This document shows positions 9,245-18,081 of a stretch of DNA of 54,189 nt, one piece after another. A program made the translations under genes and the position numbers. Below the pieces are notes generated by a model, which saw only the letters and a list, made by a program, of their open reading frames with translations, was not told where the DNA came from and made no database searches. Source of the stretch: Nostoc linckia FACHB-104 (GTDB lineage: Bacteria > Cyanobacteriota > Cyanobacteriia > Cyanobacteriales > Nostocaceae); contig NZ_JACJQJ010000057.1 of assembly GCF_014696615.1 (NCBI RefSeq), forward strand, positions 1 to 54,189, given 5' to 3'. Positions within the stretch are counted from its first letter, which is position 1. Every line of letters begins with the position of its first letter.

Positions 9245-10306
9245 CTAACTCGCTGCATTGCGTTTATTCCTCATCATTCTTGCTTCTTCTTGTAATTGTT
9301 GGAATGATTCTGATTCAGCAATTTCTGCAACTTGACGCGCACGTCTTGTTTCATCAATTTCAATTCTGAGTTTTTGTAATTGCTGTGTCATTTGTTGTTC
9401 ACGAGCATAAATTTCATGCATCATGCGTTGAAAAACTCTCCCCATTTGTCCTAATTCATCATTGCGTTTAACAATGGGTGTGAGCTTTTGGCGGTCAAAT
9501 TCTTCCGCTTCTTCGGAACTAATTTGAGCCATAGTCATTTTCTGTGCTAATTGTGCCATTGGTTTGAGGGGTTGTAGCACATTGCGTTTCAGTAAATAAT
9601 TAATTAATAAAATTACTAAAGCGAAGATACCAATAAATAAGCTAATAAATAATGTAAAAGCACGGTTAGCATCATCAAATACCTTTTTAGCAGGAAGGTA
9701 AATGATTTGAGTACCTAGGACTTTATTGAGTTCCCATCCATAGCCATTTTCAGAACCGTAACTTAAAATATGACTTCTTGGCGCAGCTTCCGGTGTACTA
9801 TGGCAGCGTAAACAAGTGGGGTTTTTAACCACAAAAGGGCGAGCGCTATAGAACAGTTTTTCTTCAAAAGAATCGCGAAAACCTGAAATATTTTTCAGTT
9901 CTGGTTCGTTGCGAAATCGTTCAATAACCTGCATCTCAAATGTATCAGCTTTATCCCTCATGTTTGTGGGATTGAGATTGGCATCTTTATAAAAGTAATC
10001 TTTATATTCTGGATTTTTCCGCAGAGTTTCAAACACTTCTCTAACTGCATAACTGGGAATTGTTTCCGGGAGAAATGTCGATTGAGTTTCCACCATTGGT
10101 AACAGCAATGGGCTAATTTTTGTGTTTGTGAAGTTTCTGATAGAGTCCATCGTCTCAGCCAGAATTTGGCTACGGTAACCAATTTCGGCTTCTGCCTTCT
10201 GTTCTAGTGCATGAGATAAAGTAAAACCACTGACTGCGATCGCACAGAGGAAAACCAGCGATAGAAGAAAGGTAAATTTTGTTGCTAATTTAAATCTGTT
10301 TAACAT
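9245..10306 (-). CDS. Tll0287-like (DUF3365) heme sensor with HAMP region
   Basis: A 353-residue membrane protein with TM1 at about residues 12-31, an extracytoplasmic DUF3365/Tll0287-like domain containing a c-type heme motif (CLRCH, residues 165-169), TM2 at about 216-239, a HAMP region, and a Gln/Glu-rich coiled coil to the C-terminus. It has no kinase, cyclase or methyl-accepting output domain. The heme domain should sense redox state or a ligand outside the membrane and pass the signal through HAMP to a separate partner. The downstream MinD-like ATPase is the obvious candidate but nothing proves it. Confidence 0.88.
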   Translation of the reverse strand: MLNRFKLATKFTFLLSLVFLCAIAVSGFTLSHALEQKAEAEIGYRSQILAETMDSIRNFTNTKISPLLLPMVETQSTFLPETIPSYAVREVFETLRKNPEYKDYFYKDANLNPTNMRDKADTFEMQVIERFRNEPELKNISGFRDSFEEKLFYSARPFVVKNPTCLRCHSTPEAAPRSHILSYGSENGYGWELNKVLGTQIIYLPAKKVFDDANRAFTLFISLFIGIFALVILLINYLLKRNVLQPLKPMAQLAQKMTMAQISSEEAEEFDRQKLTPIVKRNDELGQMGRVFQRMMHEIYAREQQMTQQLQKLRIEIDETRRARQVAEIAESESFQQLQEEARMMRNKRNAAS

Positions 10307-10872
10307 AGCTGTTTCCTATTTGCTTACAAAATGGTTAGCGATTCATGCACATTGAATTAATTGGATATTTTGATTTTTTATTGTTTTAAAAATTATCCAA
10401 CCACTAACCATTGCTAATAGTATTTAGTGCCATAAATTAATTAGGTGTGTTTAGCGGTTGTTAAATCCCCGACTTCTTCAAGAAGCCAGGGATCTGGATA
10501 ACAGGCAACAAATCACAATTCATAATTACGAATTACGAACTACGAACTACGAATTACGAATTGACGATCTATGTCTATTCATACTGCTAGAAACGTGGAA
10601 TTTCCAGGTTTCAAAGCAAACTCACTACTTTTGTGGGAACTAATCCCTTCAGCCTATAACTAAAGTCTTAGTCCTTGCTCAACCGCATAAGCGAAAGTCA
10701 GACAACATCTATTTAATTCGCTTAGACAAAATGTTAGACGTTTTTCAGATGTGGATAGGGGAGTTGAATTCGTACTATAGGGACATCAAGCAAGGAAAGC
10801 GAAAGCAAACAACAAACAAATCGCTCTCCGCGCTGAATTCAACACAAACCAAACTATTAAGGATAAAACATC
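10307..10872. other. Spacer upstream of the bacteriocin precursors
   Basis: No gene. It contains a dispersed hairpin (AAATCCCCGACTTCTT then AAGCCAGGGAT, about 10463-10492) and five heptamers ATTACGA/ACTACGA (10525-10559). About 100 bases before the first precursor, TACTAT at 10773-10778 could be a -10 box, but I see no convincing -35, so the promoter is only suggested. The ribosome-binding site for the first precursor is AAGGA at 10859-10863. Confidence 0.5.
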
Positions 10873-11115
10873 ATGTCTGACAACATTCAACCCGTAGAAC
10901 TATCCGCTGAAGAACTAGATAACGTTGCTGGTGGTGCTGGTATTGAGCAACTGCTAGCAAAAGACTTCGATGCTTCTTTTGAACAAGCTTCTATTAAAGA
11001 TGTTCGTGCAATCAATGTCGGCCCTAATGGTGTTCAAGCCGTTGAGGCAACTCAGATTGATCAAACAAAAACAGTTGCTAGTAACGATGTCCTCGCTTTA
11101 ATCGGTAGCTTCTAA
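10873..11115 (+). CDS. CTB-type bacteriocin precursor peptide 1
   Basis: An 80-residue peptide. An acidic leader (ELSAEELDNVAGG, residues 9-21) ends in a double glycine, the cleavage site expected for C39 peptidase exporters. The core of about 59 residues contains LLAKDFDASFEQASIKDVRA and no cysteine, so lanthionine or thioether crosslinks are impossible. It matches what I know of cyanobacterial CTB family bacteriocins. AAGGA lies nine bases before the ATG. The next gene is a close paralogue. Exporter genes follow at 12829-21003. Whether it kills, signals or does something else is unknown. Confidence 0.85.
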   Translation: MSDNIQPVELSAEELDNVAGGAGIEQLLAKDFDASFEQASIKDVRAINVGPNGVQAVEATQIDQTKTVASNDVLALIGSF

Positions 11116-11181
11116 CATCGCACTTTAAATTTTAAGTAAAAGTCTTCCCTCTCAACAACCAAAAAATCAGGAGAAACAATC

Positions 11182-11427
11182 ATGTCTAACGAAATCAAAG
11201 CTCAAGAATTATCTATTGAAGAACTCGATGTTGTTGCTGGTGGTACTGGTGGTCTTGACCAACTGCTAGCCAAAGACTTCGATGCATCTTTCGACCAAGC
11301 GTCTATCAAAGATGTTCGCGCTCAAAGTGTTGGCCCTAATGGTACTCAAGCTATTGAAGCTACACAACTCGACCAAACCAGAACCGTTGCTAGCAATGAC
11401 CTCATCGCTAAAATCGGTGGCTTTTAA
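11182..11427 (+). CDS. CTB-type bacteriocin precursor peptide 2
   Basis: An 81-residue paralogue of the peptide at 10873, identical over most of the core (LLAKDFDAS, QASIKDVRA, VGPNG, VASND are shared). The leader ELSIEELDVVAGG ends in the double glycine, followed by a Gly/Thr-rich linker. There is no cysteine in the core. AGGAG lies nine bases before the ATG. The tandem duplicate sits 66 bases behind its sister, and divergence is concentrated at the linker and last residues. The pair could act as a two-peptide unit, though close similarity equally fits recent duplication. Confidence 0.85.
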   Translation: MSNEIKAQELSIEELDVVAGGTGGLDQLLAKDFDASFDQASIKDVRAQSVGPNGTQAIEATQLDQTRTVASNDLIAKIGGF

Positions 11428-11485
11428 GATTGCACCTTAGACTTCAGTAATATTCTTAAGTTTAATAGGTCGCAATGGCTGAGAA

Positions 11486-11527
11486 AGAGGATTCACTGAA
11501 TGGCTGCCCTGCTGATCGTGAATCTCT
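11486..11527 (+). other. Candidate stem-loop between precursor genes 2 and 3
   Basis: AGAGGATTCAC at 11486-11496 pairs with GTGAATCTCT at 11518-11527 with one bulged G and a 21-base loop. There is no long T-run after it, so it may be an RNA processing or stability element rather than a terminator. Confidence 0.35.
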
Positions 11528-11569
11528 TCCATCTAATTTAACTTTAACACGTGGCAGTAAGGAGATCCT

Positions 11570-11866
11570 ATGTCAGGTGACGAAAATACTCATCAGGAAG
11601 CAGCCATCGAACTAACGGATGAGGAACTAGATGAAGTAGCAGGCGGTTTTAATCTGCGATTGACAGCTGCCAGATTTCACAAATCCACAATTGGATTTGC
11701 TCAAGAAACACCACTCGGCAGAAGAAGTTCCGCAAAATCAGCGTTTCAGGCAGAAACTACAGAATCCGCCCTACTACAAATCACCATTACCGATGCCACA
11801 ACTGAAGATCTCAAAGCACTTGGGGAGTTGTTTGGAGATGCATCTGCACTCGATGGTTCTGCATAA
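11570..11866 (+). CDS. Double-glycine leader peptide 3 (putative bacteriocin precursor)
   Basis: A 98-residue peptide. The leader is IELTDEELDEVAGG (residues 13-26), the same type as its neighbours, followed by a 72-residue core. The core begins basic (FNLRLTAARFHKST) and ends acidic (FGDASALDGSA). It does not resemble the two upstream CTB cores and has no cysteine. AAGGAG lies upstream of the ATG. The shared leader suggests it is handled by the same peptidase/exporter. The function of the core is unrecognised. Confidence 0.75.
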   Translation: MSGDENTHQEAAIELTDEELDEVAGGFNLRLTAARFHKSTIGFAQETPLGRRSSAKSAFQAETTESALLQITITDATTEDLKALGELFGDASALDGSA

Positions 11867-11887
11867 ACTGAGTTTTTGAAATTAATT

Positions 11888-11917
11888 GCAGTTGAGCAAG
11901 TTTTGTTCAACTGCTTT
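11888..11917 (+). terminator. Hairpin after leader peptide 3
   Basis: GCAGTTGA (11888-11895) and TCAACTGC (11907-11914) form a perfect 8-bp stem followed by TTT. It lies 22 bases after the stop codon. The T-run is short, so it may be a weak terminator. Confidence 0.4.
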
Positions 11918-11982
11918 CGGAAATTGTTCTGGTGTCAATTAATGTTGGATTTGAAATCAATCACAAAGGAGAAACAATCACA

Positions 11983-12213
11983 ATGGAAAACGAAAAGCAA
12001 ATGGAATCACAAGAGTTATCAGTTGAACAATTAGCAACTATTGCAGGTGGTGTTGCTGTAGGTGAACCTTATCCCGGTCAGTATCCAACAGATGATATTT
12101 ATAAAAATTTGTCTGCAGAAGTTACGAAAAAGCTAGAGAATATCAAGCTTCCTAATTGGCAAGAAAAATACAAATATTCTCACACTTACAGTAGCGAATC
12201 ATCTGAAGGATGA
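11983..12213 (+). CDS. Double-glycine leader peptide 4 (putative bacteriocin precursor)
   Basis: A 76-residue peptide. I place the start at the ATG at 11983 because AAAGGAG at 11965-11971 is correctly spaced for it; a longer reading from 11932 lacks such a site. The leader ELSVEQLATIAGG ends in a double glycine. The core starts VAVGEPYPGQYP and is rich in Tyr, Lys and Ser, with no cysteine. It is a paralogue of the next small gene (shared MENE start, QELS, GGVA, YNN/YKN). It is probably exported by the locus. Its activity is unknown. Confidence 0.72.
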   Translation: MENEKQMESQELSVEQLATIAGGVAVGEPYPGQYPTDDIYKNLSAEVTKKLENIKLPNWQEKYKYSHTYSSESSEG

Positions 12214-12225
12214 AGTGTAAAGAAT

Positions 12226-12263
12226 AAAGGATGAAAATCATAATTCATCTTTCATCCTTTTTC
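12226..12263 (+). terminator. Rho-independent-type terminator after leader peptide 4
   Basis: AAAGGATGAA (12226-12235) and TTCATCCTTT (12251-12260) form a perfect 10-bp stem continuing into T residues, 12 bases after the stop codon of leader peptide 4. Confidence 0.6.
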
Positions 12264-12376
12264 ATTAATTGCGTAGTGGGGAGATTGATCGCTAGTTATT
12301 TCTGCACTCCCCATTTTTCTCCTGTTAGCAGAACAGAAGGAATTTAAATAATGAAATGAAAAAGAGAAAAATTCCA

Positions 12377-12601
12377 ATGGAAAACGAAAATCACAATGAA
12401 TCACAAGAGCTATCAATTCAAGAACTAGCGAGTATTTCGGGTGGCGTTGCCATAGGTGAGGTTTATCAAGGTGGGCCTCCAGACAATAAATATAACAATC
12501 TATATGATGCGATCGCCAAACATCTCGAAGGTAAGAACTTTCCTTATTGGAATAACGATAAACCAAAAAGTGTTGAGCCTGACGGGGGAATAGGAAACTA
12601 A
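12377..12601 (+). CDS. Double-glycine leader peptide 5 (putative bacteriocin precursor)
   Basis: A 74-residue paralogue of leader peptide 4. The leader QELSIQELASISGG has SGG instead of AGG at the cleavage site, and the core starts VAIGEVYQGGPPDNKYNNL, with no cysteine. The start is uncertain. The ATG at 12377 matches the homologue, but its ribosome-binding site has decayed to AAAGAG. A better site, AGAAGGA at 12335-12341, serves an ATG at 12351 that meets a stop after two codons, and that stop overlaps another in-frame ATG at 12356. The stretch 12306-12350 repeats the leader of the gene at 12829. Confidence 0.65.
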   Translation: MENENHNESQELSIQELASISGGVAIGEVYQGGPPDNKYNNLYDAIAKHLEGKNFPYWNNDKPKSVEPDGGIGN

Positions 12602-12828
12602 AAACCCTGTTCCTGACCTTGAAGAAGTTTGCAATTCAAGGCCGTGTGAAGCTAGTTAATAAGTGATGGGGAGATTGTTGATTATTATCCAATTCTCCAA
12701 AAGAAGACAACAGATGCAATCATCTCAAAACCAGATTTAATCTGACTTTCTCGATTACGAATTACGAATTGGTATTATTTTCTACTCCCCATTTCTCTCC
12801 CGTTAGCAGAACAGAAGGAATTTAAATT

Positions 12829-13926
12829 ATGACAGAAGTTCTACTGAAAGAACTCACAAATAGTGATATTGACTGGATATTAGCAACGGGTCGGAGAGAA
12901 GAAATTACTGCCGGCACGATTCTCATCCGCCAAGGGGCACCGGTTGATGCACTTTATATTTTACTCGATGGTGCATTGTCCGTTTCTGTTGCTCAAGCTG
13001 ACGATAACCCAATTGGTAGGGCGTTTGCAGCCTTAGAAGGTGGCGAATTGTCAGGACGGGAGATTACAAGACTGACAAATGGGGAAGTGGTGGGAGAAAT
13101 GCCTTTCTTAACATCCTACCAGTCTGCAACAACGATTAAAGCTGCGAAAAAGTCTCTAGTGTTGATGGTTCCGCAGCAGGAGTTGGTGAAAAAACTCCAA
13201 GAAGATATTACCTTTGCTGCTCATTTTTATCGTGCGATCGCAGTTTTACTGGCTCACCGTTTAGAGCAAATTGTCAGCCAAATTGGGCAAAGCACGATTG
13301 TACTCTTTCAGCCGCAAATCCGCGAGATTTTGTTTACATTTGCGGAATTAAGCGATAGCGATATTGGTTGGATGATTGCAGCCGGCGAAGCTAAGAGAAT
13401 TTTGGCAGGAGAAGTTTTATTCCAAGCCGGACGACCTGTTGATGCTTTTTATATTTTATTAGATGGCAAAATGGTGGCTTCCACTGCCGAAGATGCTAGC
13501 AACCCCCTCACCCGCGCCTTTTCTCACTTAGAAAACACAGAAACCATTGAAACAGAATTTGCCAGATTATCGCGCGGTGACATGGTAGGCGAAACCCCCT
13601 TTGTAGAAGCAAGTCCCCCACCGATGACAATTCGCGCCATTGAAGATGCGATCGTGCTTTCCATTCCTCGTTGGCGATTGGCTGCAAAACTGCTACACGA
13701 TGTAGGTTTTGCTGCTCGATTCTATCGAGTGTTAGCGATATTGTTAGCAGACAAACAGCAAGGAATTATCAATCGTCTGGGTTACGGCAGAATTACATAT
13801 AGTTCCGGTAAATCTTTAGACAGCAGTCTTACTTATGAAGATGAACTAAGTTCCGGCTTTTTAGCGCAAGTAACCCTAGCAGGAACGCGGTTTGATTGGA
13901 TGTTGAAGCAGTTGAAGGCGAATTGA
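12829..13926 (+). CDS. Bacteriocin transport-associated protein with two cyclic-nucleotide-binding folds
   Basis: A 365-residue soluble protein made of two tandem cNMP-binding-fold domains (about residues 8-150 and 170-325), each with the IRQGAPVDALYILLDG / FQAGRPVDAFYILLDG strand and a GE turn. In both, the arginine that grips the nucleotide phosphate is missing: SYQSATTIKA and EASPPPMTIRA stand where PRxATxxA is expected. This is the double-domain protein typical of NHLP-type export loci. It is more likely a regulatory or docking subunit than a cAMP receptor. AGAAGGA lies upstream of the ATG. The HlyD-like gene follows after 143 bases of repeat DNA. Confidence 0.85.
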   Translation: MTEVLLKELTNSDIDWILATGRREEITAGTILIRQGAPVDALYILLDGALSVSVAQADDNPIGRAFAALEGGELSGREITRLTNGEVVGEMPFLTSYQSATTIKAAKKSLVLMVPQQELVKKLQEDITFAAHFYRAIAVLLAHRLEQIVSQIGQSTIVLFQPQIREILFTFAELSDSDIGWMIAAGEAKRILAGEVLFQAGRPVDAFYILLDGKMVASTAEDASNPLTRAFSHLENTETIETEFARLSRGDMVGETPFVEASPPPMTIRAIEDAIVLSIPRWRLAAKLLHDVGFAARFYRVLAILLADKQQGIINRLGYGRITYSSGKSLDSSLTYEDELSSGFLAQVTLAGTRFDWMLKQLKAN

Positions 13927-14069
13927 GCAGGGGGGCAGGGGGAGATGAGGTAGATGAGGGGGATGAGGGGGATGAGGGAGAAATTACTATTACCCATTCA
14001 TTACCCTTTCCCCATGCCCAGTGCCCAATGCCCAATGCCCCATGCCCTATTTATATATTTGGAGTCAAT

Positions 14070-15512
14070 ATGGTTACTGCTCAAAAAAATAATATATTTC
14101 GTAAAGAAGCGCTGGATCGTTTATCCTCCCCGGAACGGCTGGATCAATTGATGCAGGTGGTGCAGCCAAAGAAGTGGATTCCTTTGGCGGCGTTGGGTTC
14201 TTTGGTGGCGGTGGGTGTGGCTTGGAGTGTTGTTGGTCGGATTCCCATTACTGTGAATGGACAAGGGGTAGTGGTTTTTCCTAGTAAGGTTGTGCCTTTT
14301 CAGTCTCCGAGTTCTGGGCAGATTTTGAATTTGTTTGTGCGTCCAGGCGATCGCGTTAAGAAGGGACAGGTGATTGCAACTATCGACCAAACCGAATTGC
14401 AAGAAAAGCTGGATTTGGCACGGGCGAAGCTGTTGCAACTGCAAGAACAAGACCGCAGCGCTAATTCATTGCAAGCGCAACGCACAGTTTTGGATCAAGG
14501 TGCGACTCAACAACAGCGTCAAGCACTGTTACAAAGTTTAGAAACTACTAAATCCGTAACGCCAATTCTCCGGGACAAGGGTTTAGAGTCGATTCGCCAA
14601 GAAAGGCGGACTTTAGAGCAACAGTTGGAAACAACGCGCAAGCTAGTCCCGACTTTTCAAGAACGCTTTCAATTGCGGCAACAATTACGCCGTGAAGGTG
14701 CTGTATCTAGTGATACCGTGTTGCAAGCGGAACAGGAATTTCTCAATAGCAAAAGTCGCATTGATGAAATTCAATCGCAACTGAAACAACTGGATGTGAA
14801 AGAAGCCGATGCTCAAAGGCAATATTTAGCTAACTTAAACGCCACCAAAGAACTGCAAGCCCAGTTAGCAACATTAGATACTAAATTAGCTTCCCAAGCC
14901 GAACAAGATTTAGCGATCGCCACCAATCGTAAAAAAGAAATTCAAGAAACCGAAAGAGCGATCGCGCAATTAAAATCGCAATTAAAAGATAGAAACAAAG
15001 TTATTAGCAGCTTCAACGGTCAAATCTTAGAACTGACAGTTGTTCCCGGACAAAACTTAGAAGAAGGCGCACGTATCGGCACAATCCAAGCTCAAGATTC
15101 CACTGATAAGTTAGTGGGAGTTGCATTCTTCCCAGTCAGCGAAGGTAAAAAGATTCAAAAAGGTATGGAGTTGCAAATTACTCCCTCTACTGTGAAGCGC
15201 GAACGCTTTGGGGGAATCGTCGCCAAGGTAACCAGTGTTTCGTCTTTTCCCGTCACCAAAGAAAGTGCATCCAGCGTTGTCGGTGGTGCAGAAATTTTGC
15301 AAGGCTTAACCTCCCAAGGGCCACAAATTCAAGTCTTTGCCGAACTTGAGCCAGATTCCTCAACTAAAAGCGGTTTTCGCTGGTCATCTTCAAAGGGGCC
15401 AGAAGCCAAAGTCACCTCAGGAACCACCACCTCAGTCCGCGTAAAAGTTGACGAACAATCACCCATTTCCTTTGTCTTCCCCATACTCCGTTCTTGGAGT
15501 GGAATGTATTGA
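14070..15512 (+). CDS. NHLP bacteriocin system HlyD-like secretion adaptor
   Basis: A 480-residue periplasmic adaptor. I use the ATG at 14070, with GGAG five bases upstream; a longer frame from 13896 would translate repeat DNA and overlap the previous gene. The N-terminal TM is at about residues 36-57, followed by a biotinyl-lipoyl half-motif (VVPFQSPSSGQI, then GDRVKKGQVIATID), a long Gln/Glu/Arg coiled coil (about 110-330), and the second lipoyl half (VVPGQNLEEGARIG). It should join the inner-membrane ABC transporter to an outer-membrane channel; no TolC gene is in the window. Confidence 0.9.
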   Translation: MVTAQKNNIFRKEALDRLSSPERLDQLMQVVQPKKWIPLAALGSLVAVGVAWSVVGRIPITVNGQGVVVFPSKVVPFQSPSSGQILNLFVRPGDRVKKGQVIATIDQTELQEKLDLARAKLLQLQEQDRSANSLQAQRTVLDQGATQQQRQALLQSLETTKSVTPILRDKGLESIRQERRTLEQQLETTRKLVPTFQERFQLRQQLRREGAVSSDTVLQAEQEFLNSKSRIDEIQSQLKQLDVKEADAQRQYLANLNATKELQAQLATLDTKLASQAEQDLAIATNRKKEIQETERAIAQLKSQLKDRNKVISSFNGQILELTVVPGQNLEEGARIGTIQAQDSTDKLVGVAFFPVSEGKKIQKGMELQITPSTVKRERFGGIVAKVTSVSSFPVTKESASSVVGGAEILQGLTSQGPQIQVFAELEPDSSTKSGFRWSSSKGPEAKVTSGTTTSVRVKVDEQSPISFVFPILRSWSGMY

Positions 15513-15675
15513 TTGGGCATGGGGCATGGGGCATTGGGCATTGGGCATTGGGTAATAGGTAATTGGTAATTGGTAATTGGTAATAGTGATTTCTCCCTCA
15601 TCTCCCCCTGCTCCCTGCTCCCTGCCCCCTGCCCCCTGCCTTTCCTCCCCGACAAATCCTTACTGAACACGAATC
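15513..15675. repeat. Tandem GGGCATT/TAATTGG and CCCTGCC heptamer arrays
   Basis: The spacer between adaptor and ABC transporter is a series of seven-base units: GGGCATG/GGGCATT (15517-15550), TAATTGG (15558-15585) and CCCTGCT/CCCTGCC (15607-15640). No gene is seen. Confidence 0.75.
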
Positions 15676-17925
15676 ATGTGGCGAACTCTTCAATCCCAAC
15701 TTGGGCGTAGATTAAAAAAAATTCGGCGGCTGATTAGCCCTCCCGATCGCCGTCGTCGCACTCCTACTCTGTTACAAATGGAAGCGGTGGAATGTGGTGC
15801 TGCTGCATTAGGAATTATTCTTGGTTATTACAATCGGGTTGTTCCCTTGGCAGAACTCCGTCAAGCTTGCGGTGTGTCGCGGGATGGGAGTAAAGCGTCA
15901 AATATTCTCAGTGCGGCTCGTATCTATGGGATGCAAGCGAAAGGCTTTAAGGTCGATTTGGATGGGTTACGCAAACTCGAATGTCCTTATATTATCTTCT
16001 GGAATTTTAACCATTTTCTAGTTGTTGAAGGATTTAGTAGAGATAAGGTTTATCTCAATGATCCTGCTACTGGCCCCCGCACAATTTCCCCCCAAGAGTT
16101 TGATCAGTCTTTTACTGGTGTCGTCTTAGTTCTGGAACCAAGTCCGGAATTCCGAACAGGAGGACGTAAGCCCAGCCTCACGCTAGCCTTATGGGACAGA
16201 TTGCAGAGTTCGTTGGGTGCTTTGGTTTACTGTGTGATCGCCGGATTATTATTAGTAATTCCAGGTTTAGCTATTCCCGCTTTTTCGCAAACCTTTGTTG
16301 ATCATGTCTTAATTGAAGGCAGAAATGATTGGTTGCGTCCCTTAATTCTCGGCATTATTTTAACTGCTATCTTAAATGGTTTTTTAACTTTACTTCAGTT
16401 GCAATTTTTGCGCCGTTTAAAAATTAAGCTGGCTGTGGGGATGTCCAGTCGCTTTTTGTGGCATATTCTCCGTCTTCCAGTGAGTTTTTACGATCAGCGG
16501 TTTGCGGGGGAAATTAGCAACCGCGTTCACCTCAACGATAGTTTGGCGAACCTGCTTTCTGGACGATTAGCTACCACAGTGATTTCCATTTTCACTGTCG
16601 TCTTTTATGGCGCAGTTATGCTGCAATATGATGTTGTTCTCACATTAATTGGTATTGCTTTCGTCATCGTCAATATTACCGTTTGGCGTTGGGTTTCTCG
16701 GCAACGCGTTGATGCCAATATGCGATTAATGCAAGAACAAGGCAAAGTTAGCGGTGTCGCCATTTCTGGCTTGCAAAGTATGGAAACCTTGAAGGCATCA
16801 GGGCTAGAGTCAGAATTCTTTTCCCGGTGGGCTGGTTATTATGCCAAATCTATCAACGCCCGTCAGGAAATGGATACTACTAATCAAACAGTTGGTGTTT
16901 TACCATCATTTCTCACCTCAATTACCTCAATGCTGTTGCTGGTAGTGGGAGGATTGCGGGTAATGGATGGCGTACTCAGTATCGGGATGCTGATTGCCTT
17001 TCAAGCCTTAATGCAAAGATTCCTCGAACCTGTAAATAGTTTGGTGAGTCTGGCTGGTGAACTTCAGGAAATGGAAGGTAATCTCAACCGCCTCGATGAT
17101 GTTTTACATAATGCGATCGATCCGGCGGTGAGTGAAGAAACACCTCTAGCCACAGCTTATGATGTACCGAAGGCAAATGTGCGGCTGCAAGGTTATGTGG
17201 AACTTCGCAACATTACATTCGGTTATAATCGCTCCGCATCTCCCTTAATTGAAAATCTTAATCTTTCACTCAAACCCGGTCAACGTGTGGCGTTAGTTGG
17301 CGGTAGTGGTTCTGGTAAATCAACCGTCGCCAAGCTGGTATGTGGATTATATGAACCTTGGTCTGGGGAGATTTTATTTGATGGTAAATCGAGAACAGAC
17401 ATTCCCCGTTCAATTATTAATCATTCACTGGCGCTGGTAGAACAAGATATCTCGATGTTTGCAGGTAGTGTGCGCGATAATCTCACCCTATGGGATTCGA
17501 CAGTACCTTTTAGTAATTTAGTTCGCGCTTGTAAGGATGCAGAGATTCAGGATGTAGTGCTTTCCATGCCTGGTGGTTACAATGCTGACTTGGCAGAAGG
17601 GGCAACTAACTTAAGTGGGGGACAGCGTCAAAGGTTAGAAATTGCTCGCGCTTTGGTGAATAATCCGGCAATTTTGGTAATGGATGAAGCTACAAGTGCG
17701 CTGGATTCTGAGGCGGAGAAGTTAATCGATCGCAAGCTGCGGGAACGGGGTTGTACTTGTATTATTGTTGCCCACCGCTTAAGTACAATTCGCGATTGCG
17801 ATGAGATTATTGTGTTTGATAAGGGCAAGGTGGTGCAACGGGGTACTCATGAACAATTACAGCAGGTGGAAGGGAAGTATTTGGATTTGATTCGCAGTGA
17901 AGGCGAAGCGGTTGAGGAGACGTAA
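15676..17925 (+). CDS. NHLP bacteriocin exporter: C39 peptidase/permease/ATPase
   Basis: A 749-residue fusion protein. The N-terminal C39 cysteine peptidase has Cys40 (MEAVECGAAALG), His113 (NFNHFLVVEG) and Asp129 (NDP), so it should cut leaders after the double glycine. Five to six membrane helices follow (about residues 175-470), then an ABC ATPase with Walker A GGSGSGKST near 542, LSGGQRQR near 646, Walker B ILVMDEATSALD and VAHRLST. It is the processing and export subunit for the five upstream double-glycine peptides. All catalytic residues are intact. Confidence 0.93.
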   Translation: MWRTLQSQLGRRLKKIRRLISPPDRRRRTPTLLQMEAVECGAAALGIILGYYNRVVPLAELRQACGVSRDGSKASNILSAARIYGMQAKGFKVDLDGLRKLECPYIIFWNFNHFLVVEGFSRDKVYLNDPATGPRTISPQEFDQSFTGVVLVLEPSPEFRTGGRKPSLTLALWDRLQSSLGALVYCVIAGLLLVIPGLAIPAFSQTFVDHVLIEGRNDWLRPLILGIILTAILNGFLTLLQLQFLRRLKIKLAVGMSSRFLWHILRLPVSFYDQRFAGEISNRVHLNDSLANLLSGRLATTVISIFTVVFYGAVMLQYDVVLTLIGIAFVIVNITVWRWVSRQRVDANMRLMQEQGKVSGVAISGLQSMETLKASGLESEFFSRWAGYYAKSINARQEMDTTNQTVGVLPSFLTSITSMLLLVVGGLRVMDGVLSIGMLIAFQALMQRFLEPVNSLVSLAGELQEMEGNLNRLDDVLHNAIDPAVSEETPLATAYDVPKANVRLQGYVELRNITFGYNRSASPLIENLNLSLKPGQRVALVGGSGSGKSTVAKLVCGLYEPWSGEILFDGKSRTDIPRSIINHSLALVEQDISMFAGSVRDNLTLWDSTVPFSNLVRACKDAEIQDVVLSMPGGYNADLAEGATNLSGGQRQRLEIARALVNNPAILVMDEATSALDSEAEKLIDRKLRERGCTCIIVAHRLSTIRDCDEIIVFDKGKVVQRGTHEQLQQVEGKYLDLIRSEGEAVEET

Positions 17926-18081
17926 GTTTTTATAGATGGTTTTGGGGATGAATTTCTTTTTGTCTCACGCAGAGACACAGAGACACAGAGAGAAAGATTA
18001 AGTTTAGATTCTCTTGCGTTCTTCTCTGCGACTCTGCGACTCTGCGTGAAATTTTCATAGTTGTAGGAAGCAGGAATAATT

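Noticed and set aside
13896-14069. N-terminal extension of the HlyD-like adaptor
   Set aside because: It would overlap the previous gene and encode repeat-derived residues; ATG 14070 has GGAG correctly placed.
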